This document shows positions 25,009-32,822 of a DNA stretch of 37,535 nucleotides, piece by piece (the first letter of the stretch is position 1; each line of letters opens with the position of its first letter). The stretch covers positions 1-37,535 of the forward strand of contig JAJDOD010000070.1 of the NCBI GenBank assembly GCA_022340315.1, read 5' to 3'. This DNA comes from Silicimonas sp. GTDB lineage: Bacteria; Pseudomonadota; Alphaproteobacteria; Rhodobacterales; Rhodobacteraceae. Both the position numbers and the translations under genes were made by a program. A model generated the notes under the pieces. It was given only the letters and a program-made list of their open reading frames with translations. It searched no databases and had not been told where the DNA came from.

Positions 25009-25185
25009 ATGTCATTGCCCCAATTGCCTGATGATGATGAGACCATGTCGATGAAAAGTCTTATTTTCTGGGGTTTCATGGTCGCGCTGGGCGTGGCCGG
25101 TCTTGCCTCAATTGCCGAACCGGGTTCCGCGATCACGTCGCTCGAGCAGGGATTGGGCGCCGAGGTCGAGACGACCCGGCTCTAG
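25009..25185 (+). CDS. Small single-span membrane protein
   Basis: A 58-residue ORF below the track cutoff, from ATG 25009 to TAG 25183-25185, with AGGGGGT as ribosome binding site 8 bp upstream. It has an acidic N-terminus (MSLPQLPDDDETMSMK), one transmembrane helix (SLIFWGFMVALGVAGLASIA, about residues 17-36) and a short acidic tail. It starts 6 bp after the suhB stop, so it is probably co-transcribed. Its stop shares CTAG with the stop of the convergent MFS gene. Codon bias matches the neighbours. Function unknown. Confidence 0.7.
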   Translation: MSLPQLPDDDETMSMKSLIFWGFMVALGVAGLASIAEPGSAITSLEQGLGAEVETTRL

Positions 25186-26411
25186 TCTCCGCGCGGGCTT
25201 TTGCGCGCGCCGCTGAGCAGCCGACCGATCAGGAAGCTTGTTCTGGGCGCGTAGACGTAGGAGGTCCGCGTCTCTGTCCGGCGGCTTCGCATCCGGATCA
25301 GGCCGAAGATGATCAAGCCGATGTGCGCGACCGAAACGAATACGAACATTGCAGACGGGCCATAGGCTTCGATGAGTGCCGAGACGGCCCAGGGTGAAGC
25401 GATGGCGCCGATGGCGTAGAGGAACATCAGGGCGGCCGAAAGCTCGACCCGTTCATCATCGCTGGCGAAGTCGTGGGCGTGGGCGGCCGAAACCGAGTAG
25501 ATCGGGTAGGTCGCGATCCCGAAGAATGTTGCCGTAAGGAAAGCCGCCGCGGTGCCCTGTCCCGAGAAGGCGACCGTTGCCGAGCAGGCGAGCACCGCCA
25601 GTACAGACAGCCCGATCAGCACCACGCGCCGGTCATAGCGGTCGGCGAACCATCCTGCGGGAACCTGGGCGATGACACCGCCAAGGACGAAGGCGGCGAG
25701 GAAGAGCGCGATGTCGTCGATCGAAAGCCCGATCTCGATGCCATAGACCGGCCCGACCATGCGGAAAGCCGCCGAGGTCAGACCGGAAGAGACGACCCCG
25801 GCGGCCGCGAGCGGTGAGCGCTGCCAGGCAAGCGAAGGGCGTAGACGGGGCGCGTCCGGCATGGCCGGTTGCTCGACGCGGGTGAGGACGAGGGGCACAA
25901 GCGCCGCGCAGCAGAGGATCGCCAGGATGTTGTAGGAGACGTAGTGCGCCGGTTCGAGAACCGAGATCATGAGCTGGGCCACGAGCGCGCCGCCGATGTC
26001 GATCACGCGGTACATCCCCATTGTCCGCCCTCGGATTTCGTTGGTGACCTTTGCCTGCAGCCAGCTCTCGACCACGGTATAGCTGCCTGCGATGCAGAGG
26101 CCCGTCATCACGCGCATGACCATCCAGGCAGTGGCATCGACGATCAGCATGTGGCTCAGGATGCCGATCGTGCCGACGGCCGTGAAGGCCGCAAAGGCAC
26201 GTGAATGCCCGACGCTGCCCATCAGGCGGGGCGCCCACCAACAGCCCAGGAAGAAGCCAAAGAAGTGGCTGGAGCCGAGAAGCCCGATCTGCGAGGTCGA
26301 GAACTCAAGCTGAACGCCTGAGACGGCATCAAGCGGGGCCAGCCCGCCGGAACCGAGTTGAAGAAGCAGCACCGAGAAGAGGAGCGCGGTGAAGGAAATC
26401 AGGAGGCGCAT
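25182..26411 (-). CDS. MFS transporter (YcaD-like)
   Basis: A 409-residue major facilitator with about twelve hydrophobic segments, starting MRLLISFTALLFSVLLLQLGSGGLAPLDAV. The loop after helix 2 carries the FFGCWWAPRLMGSVGHSRAF region expected of the motif A position, and the mid-protein repeat is PAGWFADRYDRRVVLIG. TGLCIAGSYTVVESWLQAKV resembles the YcaD/UMF-type group as I recall it. Substrate unknown. It does not appear to be in an operon. The 109 bp on its 5' side separate it from the stop of the response regulator gene on the same strand. Confidence 0.9.
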   Translation of the reverse strand: MRLLISFTALLFSVLLLQLGSGGLAPLDAVSGVQLEFSTSQIGLLGSSHFFGFFLGCWWAPRLMGSVGHSRAFAAFTAVGTIGILSHMLIVDATAWMVMRVMTGLCIAGSYTVVESWLQAKVTNEIRGRTMGMYRVIDIGGALVAQLMISVLEPAHYVSYNILAILCCAALVPLVLTRVEQPAMPDAPRLRPSLAWQRSPLAAAGVVSSGLTSAAFRMVGPVYGIEIGLSIDDIALFLAAFVLGGVIAQVPAGWFADRYDRRVVLIGLSVLAVLACSATVAFSGQGTAAAFLTATFFGIATYPIYSVSAAHAHDFASDDERVELSAALMFLYAIGAIASPWAVSALIEAYGPSAMFVFVSVAHIGLIIFGLIRMRSRRTETRTSYVYAPRTSFLIGRLLSGARKSPRGD

Positions 26412-26520
26412 GAGGACCGATCAGAGGTATCAGGTCCCTGTTAGCGAATGGTCTCCGGCTCGGAAAGCCTGTCTGCGACGCGGCAGGGACGGTTTTGGAC
26501 CGCCCCTGGAAAATGCGGGT

Positions 26521-27234
26521 TCATTGCTGGCGAAGTTGCAGCGGCGCCGCCGCTTCCGGCGCCAGGCCTGGGGCGCTTTCTTCGAACTGTGGCAGTGTAT
26601 CCCAAAGCTGGGTGATGCTGGTCTCGAGTTCGGAGAGTTGGCTGGCGTGATCCTCGGGAATGTTGTGCGCGCGCAGCTTGCGCACCCTGCGGAGCGTGCC
26701 GGCGAGGATTGTACGCATCTCGACCGAGCAGGCATTTGCATATCGGCGCACCGCCCGTTCGAGCTTTTCGCGATGCTCACGCTCGGCGGCCAGCGCCATG
26801 CCGGTAAAATGACGTTCCATCGCCGTGGCGACGCTTTTTTGCAGCGCCTCGATCGTCAGGCCGGACTTTGTGAGGTAGTCGAGACAGCCGCGCCGCATCG
26901 CCTCGACCGCGATGTCAAGGCGGCCTTCCCCGGCGATCATGATCGAGACCGCGGACTGATGAGGGTCGGCGGCGACGATATCGACGGCATCCAGCCCGTC
27001 CTCACCCGCGAGCAGGTAGTCGATGAAGATGATGTCGAACTGCTTTTCCGGAAGCACCGCCCGAAGCTCGTCAAGCGTGGCCGCTTCGGTGCCGTCGATA
27101 TTCAGCCCGGCATCTTCGCAAAGACGCAACATGCGTTTGCGGTCAACTTCGCTGTCGTCGAGGACGAGGACCTGCATCGGGCGTTTCTGGTCGCCGACGA
27201 GCGGGGTGTCGATGTCTTGTGCTGGCTTGAGCAT
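26521..27234 (-). CDS. Response regulator with non-DNA-binding C-terminal extension
   Basis: A 237-residue protein from ATG 27234 (RBS ACGGAG). The track ORF runs 80 codons further into the intergenic region without support. The receiver domain spans about 20-135: acidic pair D26-D27, phospho-acceptor D72 (IIFIDYLL) and K123 (YLTKSG). The switch Thr/Ser at the end of strand 4 seems to be Ala (SIMIAGEG). From about residue 140 the protein is a charged helical region (EREHREKLERAVRR ... HASQLSELETSITQLWDTL) with no helix-turn-helix or GGDEF. It may signal through protein contact. A histidine kinase gene is divergent 154 bp away, so they probably form a pair. Confidence 0.85.
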   Translation of the reverse strand: MLKPAQDIDTPLVGDQKRPMQVLVLDDSEVDRKRMLRLCEDAGLNIDGTEAATLDELRAVLPEKQFDIIFIDYLLAGEDGLDAVDIVAADPHQSAVSIMIAGEGRLDIAVEAMRRGCLDYLTKSGLTIEALQKSVATAMERHFTGMALAAEREHREKLERAVRRYANACSVEMRTILAGTLRRVRKLRAHNIPEDHASQLSELETSITQLWDTLPQFEESAPGLAPEAAAPLQLRQQ

Positions 27235-27253
27235 TAACGGGCTCCGTTCACGG

Positions 27254-27310
27254 TTATCGAAACTGGTGCCGAAATTTATAGCAGCGGACCTTTTATCGAA
27301 GATTAACGGG
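27254..27310. repeat. Direct repeats in the divergent RR/HK promoter region
   Basis: TTATCGAA occurs at 27254-27261 and 27293-27300, 39 bp apart. ATTAACGGG occurs at 27233-27241 and 27302-27310. The second copies are adjacent (TTATCGAAGATTAACGGG). These could be sites for a shared regulator of the divergent kinase and response regulator genes. No promoter pair is convincing by eye. Confidence 0.4.
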
Positions 27311-27388
27311 GGCCGGTCAGGGCGCGCGCAGCACAGGTTCACGATTGATAAACGGCTTGCCCGTAGACAGTCTCCGGGGCAGTCAGGG

Positions 27389-28126
27389 ATGTGTTTCCAG
27401 ATGTTGAACTCGAAGCTTGGATTCGATCCGTCCATTCCGGTGGCGGATCGCACCTCGGAAACCGATGACATCATTTACCGGATCTCTCATGATCTGCGCG
27501 CTTCGGTCCGCGCGCTTCAGGAACTTCCAAGCTGGATCGTCGAGGACCTGGAGAAATCCGCGACCGTGTTGCCCGCGCCGACGACACGGCATCTCGAACT
27601 GATCGGCAGCCACGCAAGCCGGCTCGACCTTATGCTGACGGGGCTTCTGGAGTACTCGCGCGTCGGGCGGCTGCAGCCTATCGCGCCGATCAAGCCGGCC
27701 GAAGTGCTGGCGGATGTCATCGACGACCTCGGGCTGGACGAGGATATCGTTCTGAAGGTCGAGATGGACCGGGGCAGCGTGCAGATGGGCGATGCCGACC
27801 TGGCGCGGGTGTTCTCGATCCTGATCGTCAACGCGGTGCGGTTTCATCCCGCGCACCGACCACGAATCGAGATCTCGGGCGGGCCGCAGAACGAACGCGA
27901 ATGGGTAATCGAGGTTTGCGACAACGGCCCCGGCATTCCCGCGGAAAGGCGCGACTTCGTGCAGCAGCCGATGACCAAGCTGGTGTCGCGCGATGTCGAT
28001 CCGGGCGCGGGCATGGGCCTCGCGGTGCTGCGCAAGATCGCCGATACCTATGGCGGCGGGCTTGAGATCGGCGTGCCGAAATCCGGCAAGGGAACGTCGG
28101 TGCGGGTGACGCTGGCGGTCAACTAG
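27389..28126 (+). CDS. Soluble sensor histidine kinase without sensory domain
   Basis: A 245-residue HisKA-HATPase kinase. The H-box is YRISHDLRASVRALQELPSW (His about 34). The N-box region reads FSILIVNAVRFHP, the G1 box CDNGPGIP and the G2 box GAGMGLAVLRKIADTYGGG. The whole protein is the catalytic core: only about 25 residues precede the H-box and no membrane helix or PAS domain is visible. Signals must come from a partner. The start could be ATG 27389 or ATG 27401, since AGGGA lies between them. The track ORF from 27023 reads across the divergent gene. It probably pairs with the response regulator at 26521. Confidence 0.87.
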   Translation: MCFQMLNSKLGFDPSIPVADRTSETDDIIYRISHDLRASVRALQELPSWIVEDLEKSATVLPAPTTRHLELIGSHASRLDLMLTGLLEYSRVGRLQPIAPIKPAEVLADVIDDLGLDEDIVLKVEMDRGSVQMGDADLARVFSILIVNAVRFHPAHRPRIEISGGPQNEREWVIEVCDNGPGIPAERRDFVQQPMTKLVSRDVDPGAGMGLAVLRKIADTYGGGLEIGVPKSGKGTSVRVTLAVN

Positions 28127-28135
28127 GCGCTGCGC

Positions 28136-29824
28136 TCAGGCGATCCATTCGCTGACCGGGGCCGCGGCGTCCTGCAGGGGCTGGCTGATCACGTCGACGA
28201 GGGTCGGGCCGTCGGTGGCGACGGCTTTCTTCAGCACCGCCTCCAGTTCGTCGGGGTCCTCGACGCGCCAGGACGGCAGACCGAAGGCGCTGGCGACGGC
28301 GGCATGGTCGGTGCGGTTGAAGTCGACCGAAAAATAGCGCTCGTCGAACTTGGTCTTCTGACCGGCCTTGATCCATCCGTAGACAGCGTTGGAGAAGACC
28401 ACGAAGGTGATCGGCAGACGCTTGCGGACGGCGGTTTCCAACTCGCCGCAGGTGAAGCCGAAGCTGCCATCGCCCATCAGCGCCACGACCTTGTGGCCGG
28501 GTCGGCCGATGGCCGCGCCCATCGCGGCGGACATCGCGTAGCCGAGCGCGCCGTGGGCGCGGTTCGAGAAGAGCCAGCGGCCGGAGCGGCGCAACTCGTA
28601 CCAGGCGGAGATGTAGGGGCAGGGGGTGCCGGGATCGCCGACCACGATGGCATCGTCGTCGAGCACGCGCCGCAGCGTGGCGATTGTGCGCTCGGGCCGG
28701 ATCGGGCGCTCCGCCGATGCGGCAAGGGCGTGGAACGGTTCCCATTTCTTCGCCTTGGCAGGCGCGACCCGCGCCGCGCCTCCGAAACCGGTTGCGGGCC
28801 GGTCGGCGAGCGCGGCGTTCAGGGCCTCGATGGCAAGGCGGGCGTCCGAGACGAGGCCGACCTCGGTCGGGTAGGAGGCGCCGATTACGCCGGGATCGCT
28901 GTCGATATGCAGGATGCGCGTGCCTTTCGCGGGATGGCGCCAGAGCTCGGTGGTCACCGACCCGGCACGGCAGCCGATGAAGAGCACGAGGTCGGCGGCG
29001 GAAACGACCTCGCGGGTGGCGGGCACGCCGCCGTTCGAGCCGACGACGCCGAGGCAGTTGGGATGGGTCTCGGGGAGAGAGCCCTGGCCCGAGATCGTTG
29101 TTGCGACTGCGATATCAAGAGTTTCCGTGAAGGACTTGAAGGCGTCCTCTCCGCCCGCGAGCACGATGCCGCCGCCGCAGATCACGAGCGGGTTCCTGGC
29201 CGAGAGCAGGGCGTCCAGCAACGCCTCGACCGCCACCGGGTCGGGACCGGAAGGATAGGCGGGAAAGCGGCTGTGCGCGGGGTCGTGCCAGAGCGCATCG
29301 GCGTCGGCCTCGCCGCGCTGAACGTCGATGGGAAAGCCGAGATGCGCAGCACCCGGTCGGCCGGTGGTCATGGTGCGGAAGGCGGCGCGGACGGCATCGG
29401 GCACCTGGTCGGCGTGCTGGATGACCTGTGTCGACTTGGTGAGCGGGCGCATCAGGCCTTCCTGGTCAAGCTCGGTCAGCGGGTAGTGGCCGCTGGCACG
29501 GGTGCCCACGTCCGATGTGATGGCGAGGACAGGCACGGAGCTTTCGGAGGCTTCGATGAGGCCGGGCAGGATGTAGGTCGCGCCACCGCCGGAAGGGCCT
29601 TCGCAGATGCCGGGCTTGCCGGTGACGCGGGCATAGCCGTCGGCCATGTAGGCAGCCGAGCGTTCGTCACGGGTCAGGATGTGTTCGATCCCGTGGTCGA
29701 GCCGATAGAGTGCGTCGTAGAACGGCAGCGTGGTATCGCCGCAGAGGCCAAAGATGTGGCGAACCTCGTAAGCGTCGAGCATGCGCACCATCGCCTCGGC
29801 ACCGGACAGTGTGTTCTTGGTCAT
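28136..29824 (-). CDS. Thiamine diphosphate-binding enzyme, acetolactate synthase-like
   Basis: A 562-residue ThDP enzyme from ATG 29824, with GAGGGAG seven bases upstream. The track adds 17 unsupported codons. The N-terminal Pyr domain has the catalytic Glu in TRDERSAAYMADGYARVTG (near residue 54). A central Rossmann domain contains NPLVICGGGI. The C-terminal PP domain has the metal and diphosphate motif MGDGSFGFTCGELETAV with downstream FSNAVYGWIK. Candidate reactions in this superfamily include acetolactate synthase, sulfoacetaldehyde acetyltransferase, oxalyl-CoA decarboxylase and glyoxylate carboligase. The sequence does not let me choose. No small IlvH-type subunit is nearby, which argues against a biosynthetic acetolactate synthase. 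Confidence 0.88.
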   Translation of the reverse strand: MTKNTLSGAEAMVRMLDAYEVRHIFGLCGDTTLPFYDALYRLDHGIEHILTRDERSAAYMADGYARVTGKPGICEGPSGGGATYILPGLIEASESSVPVLAITSDVGTRASGHYPLTELDQEGLMRPLTKSTQVIQHADQVPDAVRAAFRTMTTGRPGAAHLGFPIDVQRGEADADALWHDPAHSRFPAYPSGPDPVAVEALLDALLSARNPLVICGGGIVLAGGEDAFKSFTETLDIAVATTISGQGSLPETHPNCLGVVGSNGGVPATREVVSAADLVLFIGCRAGSVTTELWRHPAKGTRILHIDSDPGVIGASYPTEVGLVSDARLAIEALNAALADRPATGFGGAARVAPAKAKKWEPFHALAASAERPIRPERTIATLRRVLDDDAIVVGDPGTPCPYISAWYELRRSGRWLFSNRAHGALGYAMSAAMGAAIGRPGHKVVALMGDGSFGFTCGELETAVRKRLPITFVVFSNAVYGWIKAGQKTKFDERYFSVDFNRTDHAAVASAFGLPSWRVEDPDELEAVLKKAVATDGPTLVDVISQPLQDAAAPVSEWIA

Positions 29825-29865
29825 GGACGGTCTCCCTCGCTCCGGCATCTGAGCGATGTTTGGGA

Positions 29866-29940
29866 CCGGGCGCAAGCGGGGGCGCTGCCCCCCGTCGCGC
29901 TCCGCGCGCCGTCCCCCGGGATATTTTCACCAGAAAGAAG
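29866..29940 (-). repeat. Rhodobacteraceae intergenic hairpin element, copy A
   Basis: Between cobS and the ThDP-enzyme gene. On the plus strand it holds the hairpin GGGGGC-GCT-GCCCCC (29878-29892), a second GC-rich arm pair (CGCGCTCCGCGCG), then CCCCCGGGATATTTTCACC. It shares the order hairpin, CCCCGG, TATTTTC with copy B at 35382. Both copies lie downstream of a minus-strand cob gene, suggesting a terminator or mRNA-end element. I recall this sequence type as frequent in roseobacter genomes. Confidence 0.65.
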
Positions 29941-29967
29941 CGGAAACCTTAGGCGAATTGTCGGCGT

Positions 29968-30696
29968 TCAGGTCGCAAGCGCGGCGGCGGTGAGCCAGCC
30001 GGCGCATTCGGCGAGTTTCTGGGTGGCGCCGAGGACGTCGCCGGTCTGGCCGCCGATCTGGGCGCGGGCGAGGAGCATGACTGCGACAGTCGCGAGGAGC
30101 GTCGGGAGCACGATCGCAAGGGTGCCGGTGGCGAGCGTCACGAGGAGCGCGATGCCGAAGGCGGCGGCGAAGCGCGCATCGAGCGGCATGGTCGCGGATC
30201 GGCCGAGGCCGTCCTCGCGTGCCGGGGGAAGAAGCGACATGGGCAGGAGCATGGTTGCCCGGCTTGCCGCACCGATGGCGAGGAAGAGGCCGGTTGTGCC
30301 GCCTTCGGCCATGCCGGATGCCGTCAGGCCCAGGATCAGGATGAGCGCGAGCACACCGTAGCTTCCGATGCGGCTGTCGCGCATGATCTCGAGCTTGCGC
30401 GAGATTGTGGCACCGCCGCCGAAGCCGTCGGCCAGGTCGGCGAGGCCGTCCTCGTGCAGTGCGCCCGTTGTGAGGGCTGCGGTTGCGAGTGCCAGGAGCG
30501 CCGCAGCGAAGGACGGCAGGCCGAGCCAGAGGGCGAAGTTGAAGGCGGCAGCCATCAGCGCGCCGATCACCAGACCAACGAGGGGGAAGGCCCAGGCGGC
30601 GCTGGCGATGGGGGGGGCAGTGCCCTCGATCCGGCCAGAGGGCAGGCGGGTCAGGATCATCCATGCGACCTGCGCCTCTTTCACCCGGTCGTTCAC
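29968..30696 (-). CDS. cobS: Adenosylcobinamide-GDP ribazoletransferase (cobalamin synthase)
   Basis: A 242-residue membrane enzyme (CobV in aerobic-pathway naming) that joins adenosylcobinamide-GDP to alpha-ribazole(-phosphate). The start is GTG 30696, overlapping the cobT stop as GTGA. The longer track ORF reads back through cobT. Family features are FLTRLP-like MILTRLPSGR at the N-terminus, the conserved metal motif HEDGLADLADGFGGG and the following KLEIMRDSRIGSYGVLAL. Several membrane helices follow. It is the last gene of cobU-cobT-cobS on this strand. Confidence 0.95.
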   Translation of the reverse strand: MNDRVKEAQVAWMILTRLPSGRIEGTAPPIASAAWAFPLVGLVIGALMAAAFNFALWLGLPSFAAALLALATAALTTGALHEDGLADLADGFGGGATISRKLEIMRDSRIGSYGVLALILILGLTASGMAEGGTTGLFLAIGAASRATMLLPMSLLPPAREDGLGRSATMPLDARFAAAFGIALLVTLATGTLAIVLPTLLATVAVMLLARAQIGGQTGDVLGATQKLAECAGWLTAAALAT

Positions 30697-31703
30697 CCGC
30701 CCGCGACCCCGGCTTCGGCAAAGGTCGCCATGCCGTTGTGGCAGGCAAGTGCGCCGCGGACGATGCCGAGCGCGAGCGCGGCGCCGGTGCCTTCGCCGAG
30801 GCGCATGGCGAAGTCGAGCACGGGCGGCTTGTGCATCGCCAGTGTCAGGCGGGCATGACCCGGCTCGGCGCTGGCGTGGCCGACGAGGCAATGATCGAGA
30901 AGCGTCGGGTCTTCCGCGTAGAGGGGAGCGACGGCGGCTGTGCAGATGTATCCATCGAGCAGGACGGGAACGCGCGCGAGGCGGGCGGCGAGCACCGCGC
31001 CGCAGATCGCCGCCTGTTCGCGGCCGCCGAGATTGGCGAGCGTCATCAGCGGATCGGCGGTTCCGTGTCTGGCGATGCCGTCTGCAATGACCTTTGCTTT
31101 CAGGGCCATGCCGGCCTCGTCCGAGCCGGTTCCCGCGCCGACCCAATCCGAGGGCGCGCCGCCGAAGGCCGCGCAGGCGAGCGCGGCGGCGATGGTGGAA
31201 TTGCCGATACCCATTTCTCCCAGGAGAAGGATGTCGGCGTTTTCGTCAACCGCTTCGGCACCCGTCCGGATGGCCGCCAGGGTCTCGGCCTCGGTCATGG
31301 CGGGGGCCTGGGTGAAGTCTTGCGTAGGCCGGTCGAGATCGAGCGGGATCACGGTGAGGTCAGCGCCATTGGCCCGGCAGAGCTGGTTGATGGCGGCGCC
31401 CCCTGCCTCGAAGTTGGCGACCATCTGGGCGGTGACGGCTTGCGGGAAGGGGTTGACGCCCCGCGCGCAGATGCCGTGGTTGCCGGCGAAGACCAGCGCC
31501 TGCGCGCGGTCGATCTTCGGGCGCTCGGTGCGTTGCCAGCCGGCCATGAAGAGGGCGATTTCCTCGAGCTTTCCAAGCGATCCGGGTGGTTTTGTAAGCT
31601 GGTCCTGGCGTGCGCGCGCGGCCTCGATGCTGGCATCGTCGGGCTTTGGCAGGCTGCCTGCCAGTGTCCTGATGTCGGCGAGCGCGGTCAGGTCAGGCGT
31701 CAT
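30693..31703 (-). CDS. cobT: Nicotinate-nucleotide--dimethylbenzimidazole phosphoribosyltransferase
   Basis: A 336-residue enzyme (CobU in aerobic-pathway naming) making alpha-ribazole 5'-phosphate from nicotinate mononucleotide and dimethylbenzimidazole. Recognised blocks are TKPPGSLGKLEEIALFMAGWQ, VFAGNHGICARGVNPFP, GEMGIGNSTIAAAL, and the C-terminal active-site region LGEGTGAALALGIVRGALACHNGMATFAEAGV with its Glu. Length is near that of the Salmonella enzyme. Its start overlaps cobU by 11 bp and its stop overlaps cobS by 4 bp, so the three are translationally coupled. Confidence 0.96.
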   Translation of the reverse strand: MTPDLTALADIRTLAGSLPKPDDASIEAARARQDQLTKPPGSLGKLEEIALFMAGWQRTERPKIDRAQALVFAGNHGICARGVNPFPQAVTAQMVANFEAGGAAINQLCRANGADLTVIPLDLDRPTQDFTQAPAMTEAETLAAIRTGAEAVDENADILLLGEMGIGNSTIAAALACAAFGGAPSDWVGAGTGSDEAGMALKAKVIADGIARHGTADPLMTLANLGGREQAAICGAVLAARLARVPVLLDGYICTAAVAPLYAEDPTLLDHCLVGHASAEPGHARLTLAMHKPPVLDFAMRLGEGTGAALALGIVRGALACHNGMATFAEAGVAGG

Positions 31704-32211
31704 TCGGTTTCACTTTCATCGGGTAGCCGGAGACGGCGAGATAGACTTCGTCGACGGCCGCGGCAACCCGTTGATTTACTGCGCCCTGTGCGTCGCGGAA
31801 GGTGCGCGCAAGGGCGTTTTCGGGGACGATGCCGAGGCCGACCTCGTTGGTTACGAGGATGACGGGGCTGATTTGGTCGGGAAGGGCGTGGGCGAGGGCG
31901 TCGGTCGCCTCGGCCCAGTCGCGGTGGTCGTGCATGAGGTTCGAAAGCCAGAGGGTGAGACAGTCGATCAGCCTCGGTCCCTTGCCATCGGTCTCGGCGA
32001 GTGCGCCGAGCAGGTCGAGCGGTTCCTGAACGGTTGTCCATTCCGCCCCGCGGCGCGCCTGGTGGGCGGCGATGCGGGCGGCCATCTCGCCATCGAACGG
32101 TTGGCCCGTGGCGATGTATATCGGCGCGTCACCGAGCGCCTTGGCCCGGTCCTCGGCGATCCGACTCTTGCCGGAGCGGGCGCCACCTGTGATGAGTATC
32201 GACTTTCTCAT
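31693..32211 (-). CDS. cobU: Bifunctional adenosylcobinamide kinase/guanylyltransferase
   Basis: A 172-residue enzyme (CobP in aerobic-pathway naming) that phosphorylates adenosylcobinamide and then transfers GMP to it. The start at ATG 32211 (MRKSILITGG) places the P-loop GGARSGKS at 9-16. The track adds 19 codons. The guanylylated His lies in RIAAHQARRGAEWTT, and the segment LIDCLTLWLSNLM and VTNEVGLGIVPENALARTFRD are family hallmarks. It opens the cobU-cobT-cobS operon. The 50 bp to the divergent phosphatase gene must hold both promoters. Confidence 0.95.
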   Translation of the reverse strand: MRKSILITGGARSGKSRIAEDRAKALGDAPIYIATGQPFDGEMAARIAAHQARRGAEWTTVQEPLDLLGALAETDGKGPRLIDCLTLWLSNLMHDHRDWAEATDALAHALPDQISPVILVTNEVGLGIVPENALARTFRDAQGAVNQRVAAAVDEVYLAVSGYPMKVKPNDA

Positions 32212-32261
32212 GGGGCCATGACAAATCAGAGAACCGATTGAATGGGAAGTGGGCGAGGCGG

Positions 32262-32822
32262 GTGGCAAGCGGAGCCGAACTGATCCTGATCCGTCATGGA
32301 GCTACCGTGGCGCCGGGGCGGCTGAACGGACGGACGGACGTGGCGCTGGCCACGCGGCCGGGGCCGGTTGCGCTGGTCCCGGACGGTCTCTGGGTCAGCC
32401 CCGCCACTCGGGCGAGGGAGACGGCGGCGGGGCTGTTTCCCGGTCTGGCGATGCGCGAGGATGCGCGGCTCTGGGAGCAGGATTTCGGGGATTGGGACGG
32501 GCGCGACTATTCCGATCTGCCTGATCTGGGCGAGATGTCGCGCGAGGCGCTGGCCGATCATGCCGGCGGCGGCGGCGAGAGTTTCCGGGCGATGGTAACG
32601 CGGGTTCGGCCTGCGCTTGAGGAGGCGGCGGAGATCGCTTGGGCGGGCAAGTCGCGGATGGTGATCGTTGCCCATGCGGGGACGGTGCGGGCGGCGCTGG
32701 CGCTGGCCCTGGAAGACACGGCCTCCGCCCTGGCTTTCGAGGTCGGGCACCTGGCGGCGACGCGGCTGCGGTGCCACGCGTCGGGGTTCGCGGTGGCGGC
32801 GGTCAACGAGCCTTTGTCATGA
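32262..32822 (+). CDS. Histidine phosphatase, CobC-like (alpha-ribazole phosphatase candidate)
   Basis: A 186-residue phosphoglycerate-mutase-fold phosphatase. The RHG motif ILIRHGAT is close to the N-terminus and the second catalytic His is in IVAHAGTVRAAL. Arg/Glu pocket residues lie in SPATRARETA and WEQDFGDWDG. The GTG at 32262 is preferred because GAGGCGG lies just before it. TTG 32238 is the alternative, adding 8 residues. The stop overlaps the cobD ATG (ATGA), and the cob context suggests removal of the phosphate from alpha-ribazole 5'-phosphate or from cobalamin 5'-phosphate. That specificity is inferred. Confidence 0.83.
   Translation: MASGAELILIRHGATVAPGRLNGRTDVALATRPGPVALVPDGLWVSPATRARETAAGLFPGLAMREDARLWEQDFGDWDGRDYSDLPDLGEMSREALADHAGGGGESFRAMVTRVRPALEEAAEIAWAGKSRMVIVAHAGTVRAALALALEDTASALAFEVGHLAATRLRCHASGFAVAAVNEPLS

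Noticed and set aside
28304-30361. 685-residue plus-strand ORF opposite the ThDP enzyme and cobS
   Set aside because: Antisense shadow of two well-supported genes. It is Gly/Arg/Asp-rich with no domain, as expected from GC-rich frames.
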